This document shows positions 43,946 through 52,419 of a DNA stretch of 64,000 nucleotides, piece after piece. Source of the stretch: Caballeronia sp031450805 (GTDB lineage Bacteria; Pseudomonadota; Gammaproteobacteria; Burkholderiales; Burkholderiaceae). The notes beneath the pieces are model-generated. The model ran no database searches. It was not told where the DNA came from and worked only from the letters and a program-made list of their open reading frames with translations. Both the position numbers and the translations under genes were made by a program. The stretch lies in assembly GCF_031450805.1 (NCBI RefSeq), contig NZ_JARTVY010000001.1, positions 2,542,001-2,606,000 on the forward strand. The letters run 5' to 3'. Every line of letters begins with the position of its first letter. The stretch's first letter is position 1.

Positions 43946-45463
43946 GTGCAAGGCCGGAGGTCCAGATACGCTGCTTTCGCTGCGGCTCTTACAGCAATAT
44001 TAACAATCGCCGGGTGCGCGAGCACCGGGAACATCCGGCCGAAGGATTCGCCGATGGATGCCGCCGCGCTCGATGCGGGCAGCGCGATCCGCGCCGCCAA
44101 CGCAGACGCCGCGTGGCCCGACTCTCAATGGTGGCGCGCCTACCGCGATCCGCAACTCGACGGATGGATCGACCGTGCGACCTCCGGCAGCCCGACGCTC
44201 GCGATGGCCGCGGCCCGCGTGCGCGAAGCGCAGCAGCAAGCGGGCGTGGCACGCTCGGCGCTGTTGCCGCACGTCGACGGCAGCATGAGCGTGCAGCGCA
44301 AGAACTGGCCGAACAACGCGTTCTACGGCCCTGGCCCGTTCGCCGATGCGACGACCTGGGACAACACCGCCGGCCTCACCCTTTCCTATGACCTCGACCT
44401 GTGGGGCCGCGACGACAACGCCGCCGCACGCGCGCTCGATGTCGCCCACGTACGCGCCGCCGACGCCCGCGCTGCACAGCTCGAGCTCGAGACCAACATC
44501 GTCCGGGCGTATATCGGCTTCTCGCAGGCGTTCGCGCAACTCGACATCGCGCAGGAAACGCTCGAGCAGCAGGAACGGCTCGCGCAACTGGCGCGCCGGC
44601 GTCTCGCGGGCGGCCTCGGCACGCAGCTCGAAGTGAGTCAGGCCGAAGCGCCGCTGCCGGAGTACGAGCGCCAAGTCGACGTGTTCAGGGAAGAGATCGA
44701 GCTCGCCCGCCATCAGCTTGCCGCACTGGCGGGCGAAGGACCCGGCGCGGGCGAAGCGCTCGCGCGGCCGCAACTGTCGCTGGCGACGCCGCTGCCGTTG
44801 CCGTCGTCGCTGCCGGCGGAACTCGTCGGGCATCGGCCGGATATCGTCGCGGCGAGATGGATGGTGGCGGCAGAGGCGCGCGGCATCGATGTCGCCCGGG
44901 CGCAGTTCTATCCGAATATCAATCTGGCGGCGTCGCTCACGCAGGCGTTCGCGGGCGGTGCGCTGCTGAGCTTTCTGACGAGCAAGGCGACCGGCTATAC
45001 GTTCGGCCCGGCCATTACGCTGCCGGTCTTCGAGGGCGGGCGCCTTCGCGCGCAACTCGGCGCGGCATCGGCGCAATACGACCAGGCCGTCGATCACTAC
45101 AACGCGACGCTCGTCGCCGCGCTGAAGGACATCGCCGACCAGGTGGTGCGCGTGAAGTCGCTCGATACGCAGATGGATGCGTCCGCCCGCTCGGTCGCCG
45201 CCGCGCGCAAAAACTACGATCTCGCGAACGAGGGATACCGGCGCGGCCTCACCGATTACGTCAATGTGCTGCTCGCGCAGTCCCAACTGCTGCGCGCGCA
45301 GGATGCGCAGGCGCGCGTGCGGGCGCAGCGGCTCGGCGCTTACGCGACGCTCACGGCGGCGCTCGGCGGCGGTATCGACGATCCCGCGAACGGGCCGAAG
45401 GACGCGACGCTCGCGCCCGCGCGGCACATCGGGCCGTTCAGCCACGTGGCCGAAGTCGAATGA
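43946..45463 (+). CDS. Outer-membrane efflux lipoprotein (NodT/OprM family)
   Basis: The 505-residue product begins with a lipoprotein signal whose lipobox is TIAGC (Cys24). Two OEP repeats follow (about 60-250 and 270-470); WWRAYRDPQLDGWI near 62-75 and LVGHRPDIVAARW near 290-302 are NodT-family marks. It forms the trimeric outer-membrane duct of a tripartite pump. The start is GTG at 43946 with GGAG 6 bases upstream. Its stop codon overlaps the next ATG by 4 bases. E. coli aaeXAB lacks a dedicated OM gene; here one leads the operon. Confidence 0.93.
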   Translation: MQGRRSRYAAFAAALTAILTIAGCASTGNIRPKDSPMDAAALDAGSAIRAANADAAWPDSQWWRAYRDPQLDGWIDRATSGSPTLAMAAARVREAQQQAGVARSALLPHVDGSMSVQRKNWPNNAFYGPGPFADATTWDNTAGLTLSYDLDLWGRDDNAAARALDVAHVRAADARAAQLELETNIVRAYIGFSQAFAQLDIAQETLEQQERLAQLARRRLAGGLGTQLEVSQAEAPLPEYERQVDVFREEIELARHQLAALAGEGPGAGEALARPQLSLATPLPLPSSLPAELVGHRPDIVAARWMVAAEARGIDVARAQFYPNINLAASLTQAFAGGALLSFLTSKATGYTFGPAITLPVFEGGRLRAQLGAASAQYDQAVDHYNATLVAALKDIADQVVRVKSLDTQMDASARSVAAARKNYDLANEGYRRGLTDYVNVLLAQSQLLRAQDAQARVRAQRLGAYATLTAALGGGIDDPANGPKDATLAPARHIGPFSHVAEVE

Positions 45464-47637
45464 GGCCGGCCGTGTCAGCATCGCTGCGTGCATCCTTCGC
45501 GGACTGGGCGCGTACCGACGGCCTCGCGTGGGTCTATATCTTCAAGGCCGTGCTCGCCGCGCTGCTCGCGCTGTGGATCGCCATGCGCCTCGACATGCAG
45601 CAGCCGCGCACCGCGATGACGACCGTTTTCGTCGTGATGCAGCCGCAAAGCGGGATGGTCCTCGCCAAGAGCTTTTATCGCTTCTGCGGCACGATGATCG
45701 GTCTCGTCGTGATGCTCGCGCTCATCGGCCTGTTCGCCCAGCAGCCGGTGCTGTTCCTGTCGGCGACGGCGCTTTGGGTCGGCATCTGCACGGCGGGCGC
45801 GGCGCGCAATCGCAATTTCCGCTCGTACGGTTTCGTGCTCGCGGGCTACACGGCGGCGCTGATCGGCATTCCGGCGGCGCAGCATCCGGATGGCGCGTTT
45901 CTGTCGGCGCTTACGCGTGTCGGCGAAGTGACGCTCGGCATCGTCTGCGCGGGCGCGGTCAGCGCGCTCGTCTTCCCGCAGCACGCAGGCGAGCAGATTC
46001 GCACGACGGTCCGCCAGCGCTTCACGCATTTCGTCGATTACGTGTGCCGTGCGATGTCCGGCGCGATGGACCGCGCGCAGATCGAGCGGGCGAACCTCGG
46101 CTTCGTCGCGGATGTCGTCGGCTTCGAGGCGGCGCGCAGTGTCGCGGTGTTCGAGCATCCGGAGTCGCGCCGGCGCGGCGGACGGCTCGCGCGGCTCAAC
46201 AGCGAATTCATGAGCGCGTCGACGCGCTTTCATGCGCTGCATCAGTTGATGAACCGTCTGCGCGAAAGCGCTTCCGCGGCGACGGTCGCGGCGCTCACGC
46301 CGTTCATCCACGAAGTGCCGCCGCTGTTGCTGCATTCGGGCCAGCCCGTGCGCAACGCCGCCGATGCCGCCCATGCCGCCGCGCAACTCCGCGATTACAA
46401 GGCCGCGCTGCCGAAGCGCGTGCGCGCGGCGCGCGCCGCGATCGAATCCGATGCGACGTTCTCGCCGCTCGAATTCGATACGGCCACCGAACTGCTTCAC
46501 CGCTTCGTCGACGACATGCTCGCCTATGCCGAAACGTACGCGTCGCTCGGCGCGCCGTCGCATGAACGAGAACGCTGGGTCGCGCGCTATGTGCCGAAGA
46601 CCAACATGCTCGCCGCGGCGATCTCCGGCTTGCGCGGGGCGATGGTGATGTTCGTGCTGAGCGCGTTCTGGATCGCGAGCGCGTGGCCGAGCGGCGGCAC
46701 GATGGTGCTCAACGCGGCGGCCGTGTGCGCGCTCGCGTCGTCGTCGCCGCGCCCGACGCTGATGTCGGCGCAGATGGCCATCGGCACCGCGCTCGCGAGC
46801 GTCGTCGGGATGATCGTCGTGTTCGGCGTCTTTCCGCACATGGACGGCTTCGTGCTGATGTGCGTCGCGCTCGTGCCGGCGCTGCTGCTCGGGGCCTTCA
46901 TCAGCACGCGGCGCGCGGTGGCGGGCGTGGGTATCGGCTATTGCATCTTCTTCTGCTTTCTCGCGGGGCCGGACAATCTGGTTCATTACGATCCGGCGAG
47001 TTTCATGAACGATGCCGTCGCGCTCGTGCTGTCGATGATCGTCTCGGCGGTTGCGTTCGCCGTCATCCTGCCGACCGACGCGCCGTGGCTGCGACGCCTG
47101 CTGCTCGCGGACCTGCGCCGCGAAGTCGTGCATGCGCGACGCGAACGCCTGACGCGCGTGGCGACGCACTTCGAAAGCCGCACGCGCGATCTGCTGTCGC
47201 AGATCAACGCGCTCGCCGCCGGCAAGCCCGAACTCCAACGCGAGGCGCTGCAGTGGCTGTTCGCGGTGCTGGAGGCCGGCCGCGCGGTGATCGAAGTGCG
47301 GCGCGAAATCGCCGCCTTGCCGGATGCGCCGCATTACGCGGCGTCGACGCCCTGGCGGCGTACGTCGAAAGCGACGCTCGATGCCGTCGCGCGCCTTTTC
47401 GATCGCCCGGGCGCCGCGCGCTTCGAGGCCGCGCTGGAAAGCACGGCGCACGCTATCGCCGATGCGCAGGCCGTGCTGGCTGCGATGAATCCGCCGCGCG
47501 AGGAACGGCATCGCCTGCAGCGGATCGTCAGTCATCTGCATTTCATCCGCACGGCGCTGCTCGATCCGGCCTCGCCGCTTGCCGGGTTCGTCCCGCCGGA
47601 TTCGACTTCCGTCAATGGAGCGCCGCATGCCGCGTGA
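45460..47637 (+). CDS. FUSC-family efflux permease (AaeB-like)
   Basis: A 725-residue inner-membrane protein with two sets of about six hydrophobic segments (about 25-165 and 395-535), each followed by a soluble domain, the FUSC/AaeB layout. RTAMTTVFVVMQPQSGMVLAK near 48-68 is a typical first-repeat segment. AaeB exports aromatic carboxylic acids such as p-hydroxybenzoate. The ATG overlaps the upstream stop codon (ATGA). It is co-transcribed with a DUF1656 gene and a membrane-fusion protein gene, completing the pump. Confidence 0.93.
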   Translation: MRPAVSASLRASFADWARTDGLAWVYIFKAVLAALLALWIAMRLDMQQPRTAMTTVFVVMQPQSGMVLAKSFYRFCGTMIGLVVMLALIGLFAQQPVLFLSATALWVGICTAGAARNRNFRSYGFVLAGYTAALIGIPAAQHPDGAFLSALTRVGEVTLGIVCAGAVSALVFPQHAGEQIRTTVRQRFTHFVDYVCRAMSGAMDRAQIERANLGFVADVVGFEAARSVAVFEHPESRRRGGRLARLNSEFMSASTRFHALHQLMNRLRESASAATVAALTPFIHEVPPLLLHSGQPVRNAADAAHAAAQLRDYKAALPKRVRAARAAIESDATFSPLEFDTATELLHRFVDDMLAYAETYASLGAPSHERERWVARYVPKTNMLAAAISGLRGAMVMFVLSAFWIASAWPSGGTMVLNAAAVCALASSSPRPTLMSAQMAIGTALASVVGMIVVFGVFPHMDGFVLMCVALVPALLLGAFISTRRAVAGVGIGYCIFFCFLAGPDNLVHYDPASFMNDAVALVLSMIVSAVAFAVILPTDAPWLRRLLLADLRREVVHARRERLTRVATHFESRTRDLLSQINALAAGKPELQREALQWLFAVLEAGRAVIEVRREIAALPDAPHYAASTPWRRTSKATLDAVARLFDRPGAARFEAALESTAHAIADAQAVLAAMNPPREERHRLQRIVSHLHFIRTALLDPASPLAGFVPPDSTSVNGAPHAA

Positions 47638-47827
47638 TACCGCGATTCTCGAAGCCTACGTGCCCACTCTGCTCGTGCTGTTCGTCGCGGGCGCGCTGAT
47701 CGCGTGGGTGATCGACCGCGCGCTCGCGATGACCGGGCTTTATCGCGTGGTCTGGCATCCGGCGCTCTTTCGCGCGAGCCTGCTCGTCTGCGTGTGCGGC
47801 GCGCTCGGGCTTGCGGTGTATCGCTGA
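47627..47827 (+). CDS. DUF1656 small membrane protein (AaeX-like)
   Basis: The 66-residue protein has two hydrophobic segments (VPTLLVLFVAGALIAWVI and FRASLLVCVCGALGLAV) separated by a GLYRVVWHPALF loop, the DUF1656 pattern. GGAG lies 6 bases before the ATG at 47627, and the gene overlaps the FUSC end by 11 bases. The equivalent E. coli gene aaeX sits between regulator and pump genes; its role is unknown. Confidence 0.9.
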   Translation: MPRDTAILEAYVPTLLVLFVAGALIAWVIDRALAMTGLYRVVWHPALFRASLLVCVCGALGLAVYR

Positions 47828-47855
47828 TCGTTTCTACAGGTTTAGAAGACTCATC

Positions 47856-48719
47856 ATGGTTCTCAGAAAAATCATCGGCTTCGTCATGACGATCGTCGTT
47901 TTCGCGGCCGCCCTTCTCATCGGGCGCGTGTTGTGGGTGCACTATATGGACGAGCCCTGGACGCGCGATGGCCGCGTGCGCGCCGAGGTCGTCAACATCG
48001 CGCCGGATGTGTCGGGCGCGGTCGTGCAATTGCCGGTGCGCGACAACCAGTACGTAAAGAAAGGCGACTTGCTGATGGAGATCGATCCGTCGCACTATCA
48101 GATCGCGGTCGAGCAGGCACAGGCGAATGTCGCGGCGCGCGCGGCCGAGTTGCGCATGCGGCGAGCGGACGCGGCGCGCCGTGCAGACATGGACAGTCTC
48201 GTCGTGTCGCGGGAGGCGCGCGAGAACGCGTCGCAGACGGCATCGACGGCGGCGGCGCAATTGCAGCAGGCAGAGGCCGCGCTGGATGCGGCGAAGCTGA
48301 ACCTGGCGCGCACGAAGGTCTATTCGCCCGTGGATGGCTATGTCACGAACCTGAACGTTTATCGCGGCGACTACGCGACGGTGGGCGCGGCGAAGCTCGC
48401 GATCGTCGACAGTCATTCGTTCTGGATCTACGGCTACTTCGAGGAAACGAAGCTGCCGCACGTGCGCGTGGGCGACCGGGCGCAGATTCGTTTGATGAGC
48501 GGCGGAGAGTTGAAAGCGCACGTCGAGAGCATCTCGCGCGGCATCTATGATCGCGACAATCCGCAAAGCCGCGAACTGCTCGCCGATGTGAACCCCACGT
48601 TCAACTGGGTGCGGCTTGCGCAACGCGTGCCGGTGCGGCTGAAGATCGATGAGGTGCCGGACGGGATGCTGCTCGCGGCGGGGACGACGTGCACGGTGGT
48701 GATCAGGCCGTCGATGTGA
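47856..48719 (+). CDS. HlyD-family membrane fusion protein (AaeA-like)
   Basis: The 287-residue periplasmic adaptor has one N-terminal membrane anchor (about 5-27), a biotinyl-lipoyl-like half motif (DVSGAVVQLPVRDNQYVKKG near 53-72), a coiled-coil hairpin (about 85-155) and the second lipoyl half plus beta-barrel (ARTKVYSPVDGYV near 153-165, then FWIYGYFEETKL). Length and sequence type fit AaeA/EmrA-like adaptors of FUSC pumps. It follows the DUF1656 gene by 28 bases; last gene of the operon. Confidence 0.92.
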   Translation: MVLRKIIGFVMTIVVFAAALLIGRVLWVHYMDEPWTRDGRVRAEVVNIAPDVSGAVVQLPVRDNQYVKKGDLLMEIDPSHYQIAVEQAQANVAARAAELRMRRADAARRADMDSLVVSREARENASQTASTAAAQLQQAEAALDAAKLNLARTKVYSPVDGYVTNLNVYRGDYATVGAAKLAIVDSHSFWIYGYFEETKLPHVRVGDRAQIRLMSGGELKAHVESISRGIYDRDNPQSRELLADVNPTFNWVRLAQRVPVRLKIDEVPDGMLLAAGTTCTVVIRPSM

Positions 48720-48733
48720 CGCGTTGAACGGTC

Positions 48734-48931
48734 ATGGAGCGAATGCAAATGGCGCCGAGAAGAATCGGCCGGCTTCTGGCCGACGGAATTCCACTGCGCG
48801 TCAAGGTTGCACCGCGCGAGGACAGGGCCATCGACACGTCTACGCCGGAGTCGCGCGAGCGAGTAATGGAAGCCGTGCGCAAGGTCATCCGCACTCGCAA
48901 CGTCGCCATCAAGGCGCTCGCCAAACGCTGA
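48734..48931 (+). CDS. Small basic hypothetical protein
   Basis: A 65-residue frame beginning MERMQMAPRRIG, 14 bases after the HlyD gene. It is Arg-rich, with a likely amphipathic helix (SRERVMEAVRKVIRTRNVAIKALA, positions about 40-63) and a central PLRVKVAPREDRAIDTSTPE. Codon use is like that of neighbouring genes. The SD is weak. It could be the operon's last gene or an independent small regulator. I do not recognise it. Confidence 0.5.
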   Translation: MERMQMAPRRIGRLLADGIPLRVKVAPREDRAIDTSTPESRERVMEAVRKVIRTRNVAIKALAKR

Positions 48932-48961
48932 TGCTCCTCGACGCGGTGCGTTCAGCGAACA

Positions 48962-48988
48962 GCCCGTTCCAGCGCCGTCGGAACGGGC
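48962..48988 (-). terminator. Hairpin after the arginine-binding protein gene
   Basis: 9-bp stem GCCCGTTCC/GGAACGGGC (48962-48970 with 48980-48988) with a 9-nt loop, just past the stop codon of the periplasmic binding protein gene on the minus strand. No long T run follows. Confidence 0.6.
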
Positions 48989-48995
48989 CATCCCC

Positions 48996-49796
48996 TTACT
49001 TCAGCACCACCTTCACATCGAAGTACTTCGCGGCCAGCCGGTCGATCGACCCGTCGTCCTTCAGTTCCTTCAATGCGCGGTTCATCGATTCCCTGAGCGC
49101 CTTGTCGCTCTTGCGAACGCCGAAGCCCACGCCCGAGCCGAGCAGCTTGTCGTCCGCGACAGCCGGCCCCGCGAACGCGAACGCCGCGCCCTGCGGCTGC
49201 TTCAGGAAACCCTTCGACGCCGCCTCGGCATCCTGGAACGCCGCATCGAGACGGCCGGAGGACAGATCGGCATAGATCTGGTCCTGCGCCTGATACGACT
49301 CGACATCGATGCCCGCCGGCGCCCACTTCGCCTTCGCGTACGTTTCCTGGATCGAGCCCTGCAGCACGCCCACGCGCTTGCCCTTCAGACCGTCGACGGT
49401 CGGCAGCACGCCGCTGCCCTTCTTCGCGATGAGCTGGTTCGGAATCGAATAGATGGGATCGGTGAAGTCGATCGCGAGCTTGCGCTTGTCGGTGATCGTC
49501 ATATCCGAATTGATGCCGTCGAACTTGCGCGCCTGCAACGCGGGAATCAGGCCGTCGAACGAATTCTCGACCCACACGCATTTCATCTTCAGCTTCGCGC
49601 AAACCGCGTTGCCGATGTCGATATCGAAGCCCGTCAGTTCCCCGCTCGCCGTCTTCGATTCGAACGGCGCATACGAAGCCTCCACGCCGAAGCGCAGCGT
49701 CTTCATGTCATCGGCGGCGTGCGCGCCCATCGATGCAGCCAGCGTTCCCAGCACCGCGACGGCGGCGAGCTTGCGATTGATCCATTGCGATTTCAT
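48996..49796 (-). CDS. Periplasmic lysine/arginine/ornithine-binding protein (AotJ/ArgT-like)
   Basis: The 266-residue class 3 solute-binding protein has a Sec signal with probable cleavage after AHA (residue 27) and the two-lobe SBP fold: FGVEASYAPFESKTASGELTGFDIDIG near 36-62 is the amino-acid-binding family mark, and GINSDMTITDKRK near 94-106 holds the alpha-carboxylate contacts. It delivers arginine/ornithine to the ABC permease encoded at 58416-60677, at the other end of the ast block. It is separated from astE by a 261-base promoter region, so it has its own transcript. Confidence 0.9.
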   Translation of the reverse strand: MKSQWINRKLAAVAVLGTLAASMGAHAADDMKTLRFGVEASYAPFESKTASGELTGFDIDIGNAVCAKLKMKCVWVENSFDGLIPALQARKFDGINSDMTITDKRKLAIDFTDPIYSIPNQLIAKKGSGVLPTVDGLKGKRVGVLQGSIQETYAKAKWAPAGIDVESYQAQDQIYADLSSGRLDAAFQDAEAASKGFLKQPQGAAFAFAGPAVADDKLLGSGVGFGVRKSDKALRESMNRALKELKDDGSIDRLAAKYFDVKVVLK

Positions 49797-50057
49797 CTAT
49801 TGCCATCTCCTTCCAGTGTGTTTCGTGATCCATGTCGGATGCGGCATGAAGCCGGCGAACCAAGCATCGCGGCGTCAAAAAAAACGCTCAAACGGCGCAA
49901 ATGGTTTTGGTGCGGTGCATCAGACACAGGGCCGCGATTGTAGCGCGCGGCTACACGCGCCCGCCCGCGCGCGGGCAGGCGCGCCGCGCCGTCAGGGCCC
50001 AGGGAACACAAAGCGGAATTGGCAAGCGGATGTCGCGCTGGCGCAAACCCAGCGCGA
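49797..50057 (-). promoter_or_regulatory. Promoter region of the arginine-binding protein gene with shared bipartite element
   Basis: The region contains the 10-mer CGTTTGAGCG (minus strand, 49885-49894) preceded by TGATGCACCGCACCAAAAC (49904-49922). The same pair of blocks, 10/10 and 15/19 identical, lies upstream of the permease operon at 60738-60767. TTGAGC inside the 10-mer could act as a -35. The whole stretch has no gene; a TACAAT on the minus strand further upstream (near 49936-49941) is another possible -10. Confidence 0.5.
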
Positions 50058-51080
50058 TCAGTCGAGCGAGGCGAGCGTGGCGTCGGTTGTATCGACGACC
50101 ATCAGGCCCGCGCGCAGCCCCGGCTTCACCTTGGGATTCGGAAAGACGATGCGCTCTTCCTCGTGCGTGACGCGATAGGTGTAATCGCCATCGCGCGCGA
50201 GTTCGGCGCCTGCGGGAAACGGCGTGAAATTGGGCACATCGCTCGCGACGTTCATGACGAACTGCTCGCTCTGCTTGTCGATCTGCGCGACGACCGTGAA
50301 CACGCGCAATGGCCTTGGCCAACTCGCGGGCTCCCCCGCGATCAACCTGCGCAACGCCGCATCCGATGCCGCGAAGCGCGCGAGATCGTTCTCGCCGAAC
50401 GGCCGCACCTTGCCGAGTTCGAGCGTGCAGGCAAGCGCGCCGCACTGCGCGGCGGTGTAATGCGTGAACGTCGATCCCTTCTCGCGATGCAGAAGCACCG
50501 CTTCGAGACGCGCATCGCGCAGCCAGTCGAACATCGCGCGGGCGAGCGGCGCGCCGGTGTGCGGCAACAGCGCGAACTGCTCGAAAACCGACGCGCGAAT
50601 GGCCGTGTGCATGTCGATATGCCACTTCGGATGCGTCACGTTCCCGAAGAACGCCGCCGCCACGCGTTCGAGTTCGGCCGCGCGAGGCGCTTCGACGCTT
50701 TGCGGCAAGCTCGCGTGACGGCCGCTGAAGAGGCGATTGAGATCGTCGTCGATATAGCGCACGCCCGCACGCATCGCACCGGCGTTGCCGAGCACGACGA
50801 GCGTGCGCGACGCGAGCCGCGCGCCGCCGTTCGCGATATCCGCGACGAGCCGCGACAGCATTTCGATGGGCGCGGTTTCATCGCCATGAATGCCCGCCGA
50901 CGCCAGCACGCTTTGCGCCGATGCCGTTCCGGACGCCGGTTCGAGAAGCAACACGCCCTCGCCCTGCCACGTCCATCGCACGCCCGAAGCCAATGCGCCC
51001 GATATGACCGATGGCCGCGAGCCCGCGAGCGTGAACGCGAGAAAGTCGCTCAGCAACGATGCATCAACGCTGGAAGTCAT
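50058..51080 (-). CDS. astE: Succinylglutamate desuccinylase
   Basis: AstE removes succinate from N-succinylglutamate, the last step of the AST arginine pathway, giving glutamate. The 340-residue zinc enzyme of the aspartoacylase/carboxypeptidase family has GIHGDETAP with His65 and Glu68, the third metal His in WHIDMHTAIR near 148-157 and a catalytic Glu in CTLELGKV near 220. It overlaps the astB stop by 17 bases. Last gene of the ast run. Confidence 0.95.
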   Translation of the reverse strand: MTSSVDASLLSDFLAFTLAGSRPSVISGALASGVRWTWQGEGVLLLEPASGTASAQSVLASAGIHGDETAPIEMLSRLVADIANGGARLASRTLVVLGNAGAMRAGVRYIDDDLNRLFSGRHASLPQSVEAPRAAELERVAAAFFGNVTHPKWHIDMHTAIRASVFEQFALLPHTGAPLARAMFDWLRDARLEAVLLHREKGSTFTHYTAAQCGALACTLELGKVRPFGENDLARFAASDAALRRLIAGEPASWPRPLRVFTVVAQIDKQSEQFVMNVASDVPNFTPFPAGAELARDGDYTYRVTHEEERIVFPNPKVKPGLRAGLMVVDTTDATLASLD

Positions 51081-52404
51081 AGACGGCGCCTAGTCCGAGG
51101 ATGGTCGTCAACTCATCGAGCGCCGTCCGCGATTCCGTCAGGAGCCGCGGATCGGCCAGATCGGCGGGTGCGAGCGAATCGCGGTAATGCGTGTCGATCC
51201 ACGCGTCGAGGCGCGCAAACAGCGCGTCGTTCATCCACACGTCGGGATTGACGGCCGCACGCTCGGCGTCGTTCAGCACGACGCGCAGACGCAAGCACGC
51301 GGGACCGCCACCGTTCTTCATGCTCTCACGCAGATCGAAAACGAGCACTTCGTCGATCGGCGTCGCGCGCGTGGCGAGTGAGTCGAGGTACGCCGCGACG
51401 CGAGCGTTCTCGCGGCATTCCTGCGGCACGACGAGCACTTGCGTGCCGTCCGCGCGCGACAGCAACTGGCTGTTGAAGAGATACGACGAGACCGCGTCCG
51501 CGACGCTGACTTCGCTTTCCGGCACTTCCAGCGCCGCGAACGACGCGCCCTGAGCCTGCAACTTCGCGCTGAGCTGGTCATAGACCTGGCGCTGATCGAC
51601 GAACGCGCGCTCGTGACAGAACAGCGTCGTGCGATTGCCGACCGCGATCACATCGTTGTGAAACACGCCGGCATCGATCACATCGGGCGACTGCTGCGCG
51701 AACACGGTCGACGCTTCATCGAGGCCATGCAGCCGCGCCACCGCACGGCTCGCTTCGAGCGTCTGCCGCGCCGGAAAACGCTGCGGCTGCGGACCTCGCC
51801 CGTATTCGCTGCGTCCATACACGAAGAACTCGACGCCCTTCTCGCCGTACTCGCGTGCGAAGCGCGTGTGATTGGCCGCGCCTTCATCGCCGAGCGCGGG
51901 CGTGCCGGGCAGCGCGTGGTGAATGTGAAAGCGCGACTCGTCGGCGAAGATCGCGGCGAGCGAACGGCGCGTTTCGCCATGCTCGATCGCGCGATGCAGC
52001 TTCGCCGCGAGGTTCGCGGGCGTGAAATGAACGCGGCCATCGGCGGTATCGGCGGAAGGGCTGACGGTCGCCGCGTTGGCGGTCCACATCGCGGAAGCGG
52101 AACTCGCGGCGGCGAGCAGTTCGGGCGCTTCGACGGCCGCGCGTGCGATCACGCCGGCGTCGTCGCCCGTGAAGCCGACACTGCGCAACAGCTTCACCGA
52201 TGGCCGTTCGAGCGGCGGCAACACGCCCTGATGGAAGCCGAGGTCGGCCAGGCGCTTCATCTTGCGCAAGCCCTGCTTCGCGGCGGCCTTCGGGTTCGCC
52301 ACCGATTTCTCGTTGCTGCGCGACGCCACGTTGCCGAACGACAACCCCGCGTAGTTGTGCGTCGGGCCGACCAGCCCGTCGAAGTTCGCTTCGTATGCCT
52401 GCAT
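51064..52404 (-). CDS. astB: N-succinylarginine dihydrolase
   Basis: AstB converts N2-succinylarginine to succinylornithine, ammonia and CO2. The 446-residue product matches the family length and carries FDGLVGPTHNYAGLS near 8-22, the absolutely typical N-terminal block, FHNDVIAVGN near 246-255 and, near 365, GGPACLRLRVVL with the catalytic Cys. It lies 15 bases after astD. Confidence 0.97.
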   Translation of the reverse strand: MQAYEANFDGLVGPTHNYAGLSFGNVASRSNEKSVANPKAAAKQGLRKMKRLADLGFHQGVLPPLERPSVKLLRSVGFTGDDAGVIARAAVEAPELLAAASSASAMWTANAATVSPSADTADGRVHFTPANLAAKLHRAIEHGETRRSLAAIFADESRFHIHHALPGTPALGDEGAANHTRFAREYGEKGVEFFVYGRSEYGRGPQPQRFPARQTLEASRAVARLHGLDEASTVFAQQSPDVIDAGVFHNDVIAVGNRTTLFCHERAFVDQRQVYDQLSAKLQAQGASFAALEVPESEVSVADAVSSYLFNSQLLSRADGTQVLVVPQECRENARVAAYLDSLATRATPIDEVLVFDLRESMKNGGGPACLRLRVVLNDAERAAVNPDVWMNDALFARLDAWIDTHYRDSLAPADLADPRLLTESRTALDELTTILGLGAVYDFQR

Positions 52405-52419
52405 ATCGGATCCCGATGC

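Noticed and set aside
44401..45459. N-terminal extension of the FUSC protein (1078-residue frame)
   Set aside because: The first 353 codons overlap the OM lipoprotein gene in another frame and translate to Arg-rich shadow sequence; the real start is the ATG at 45460.
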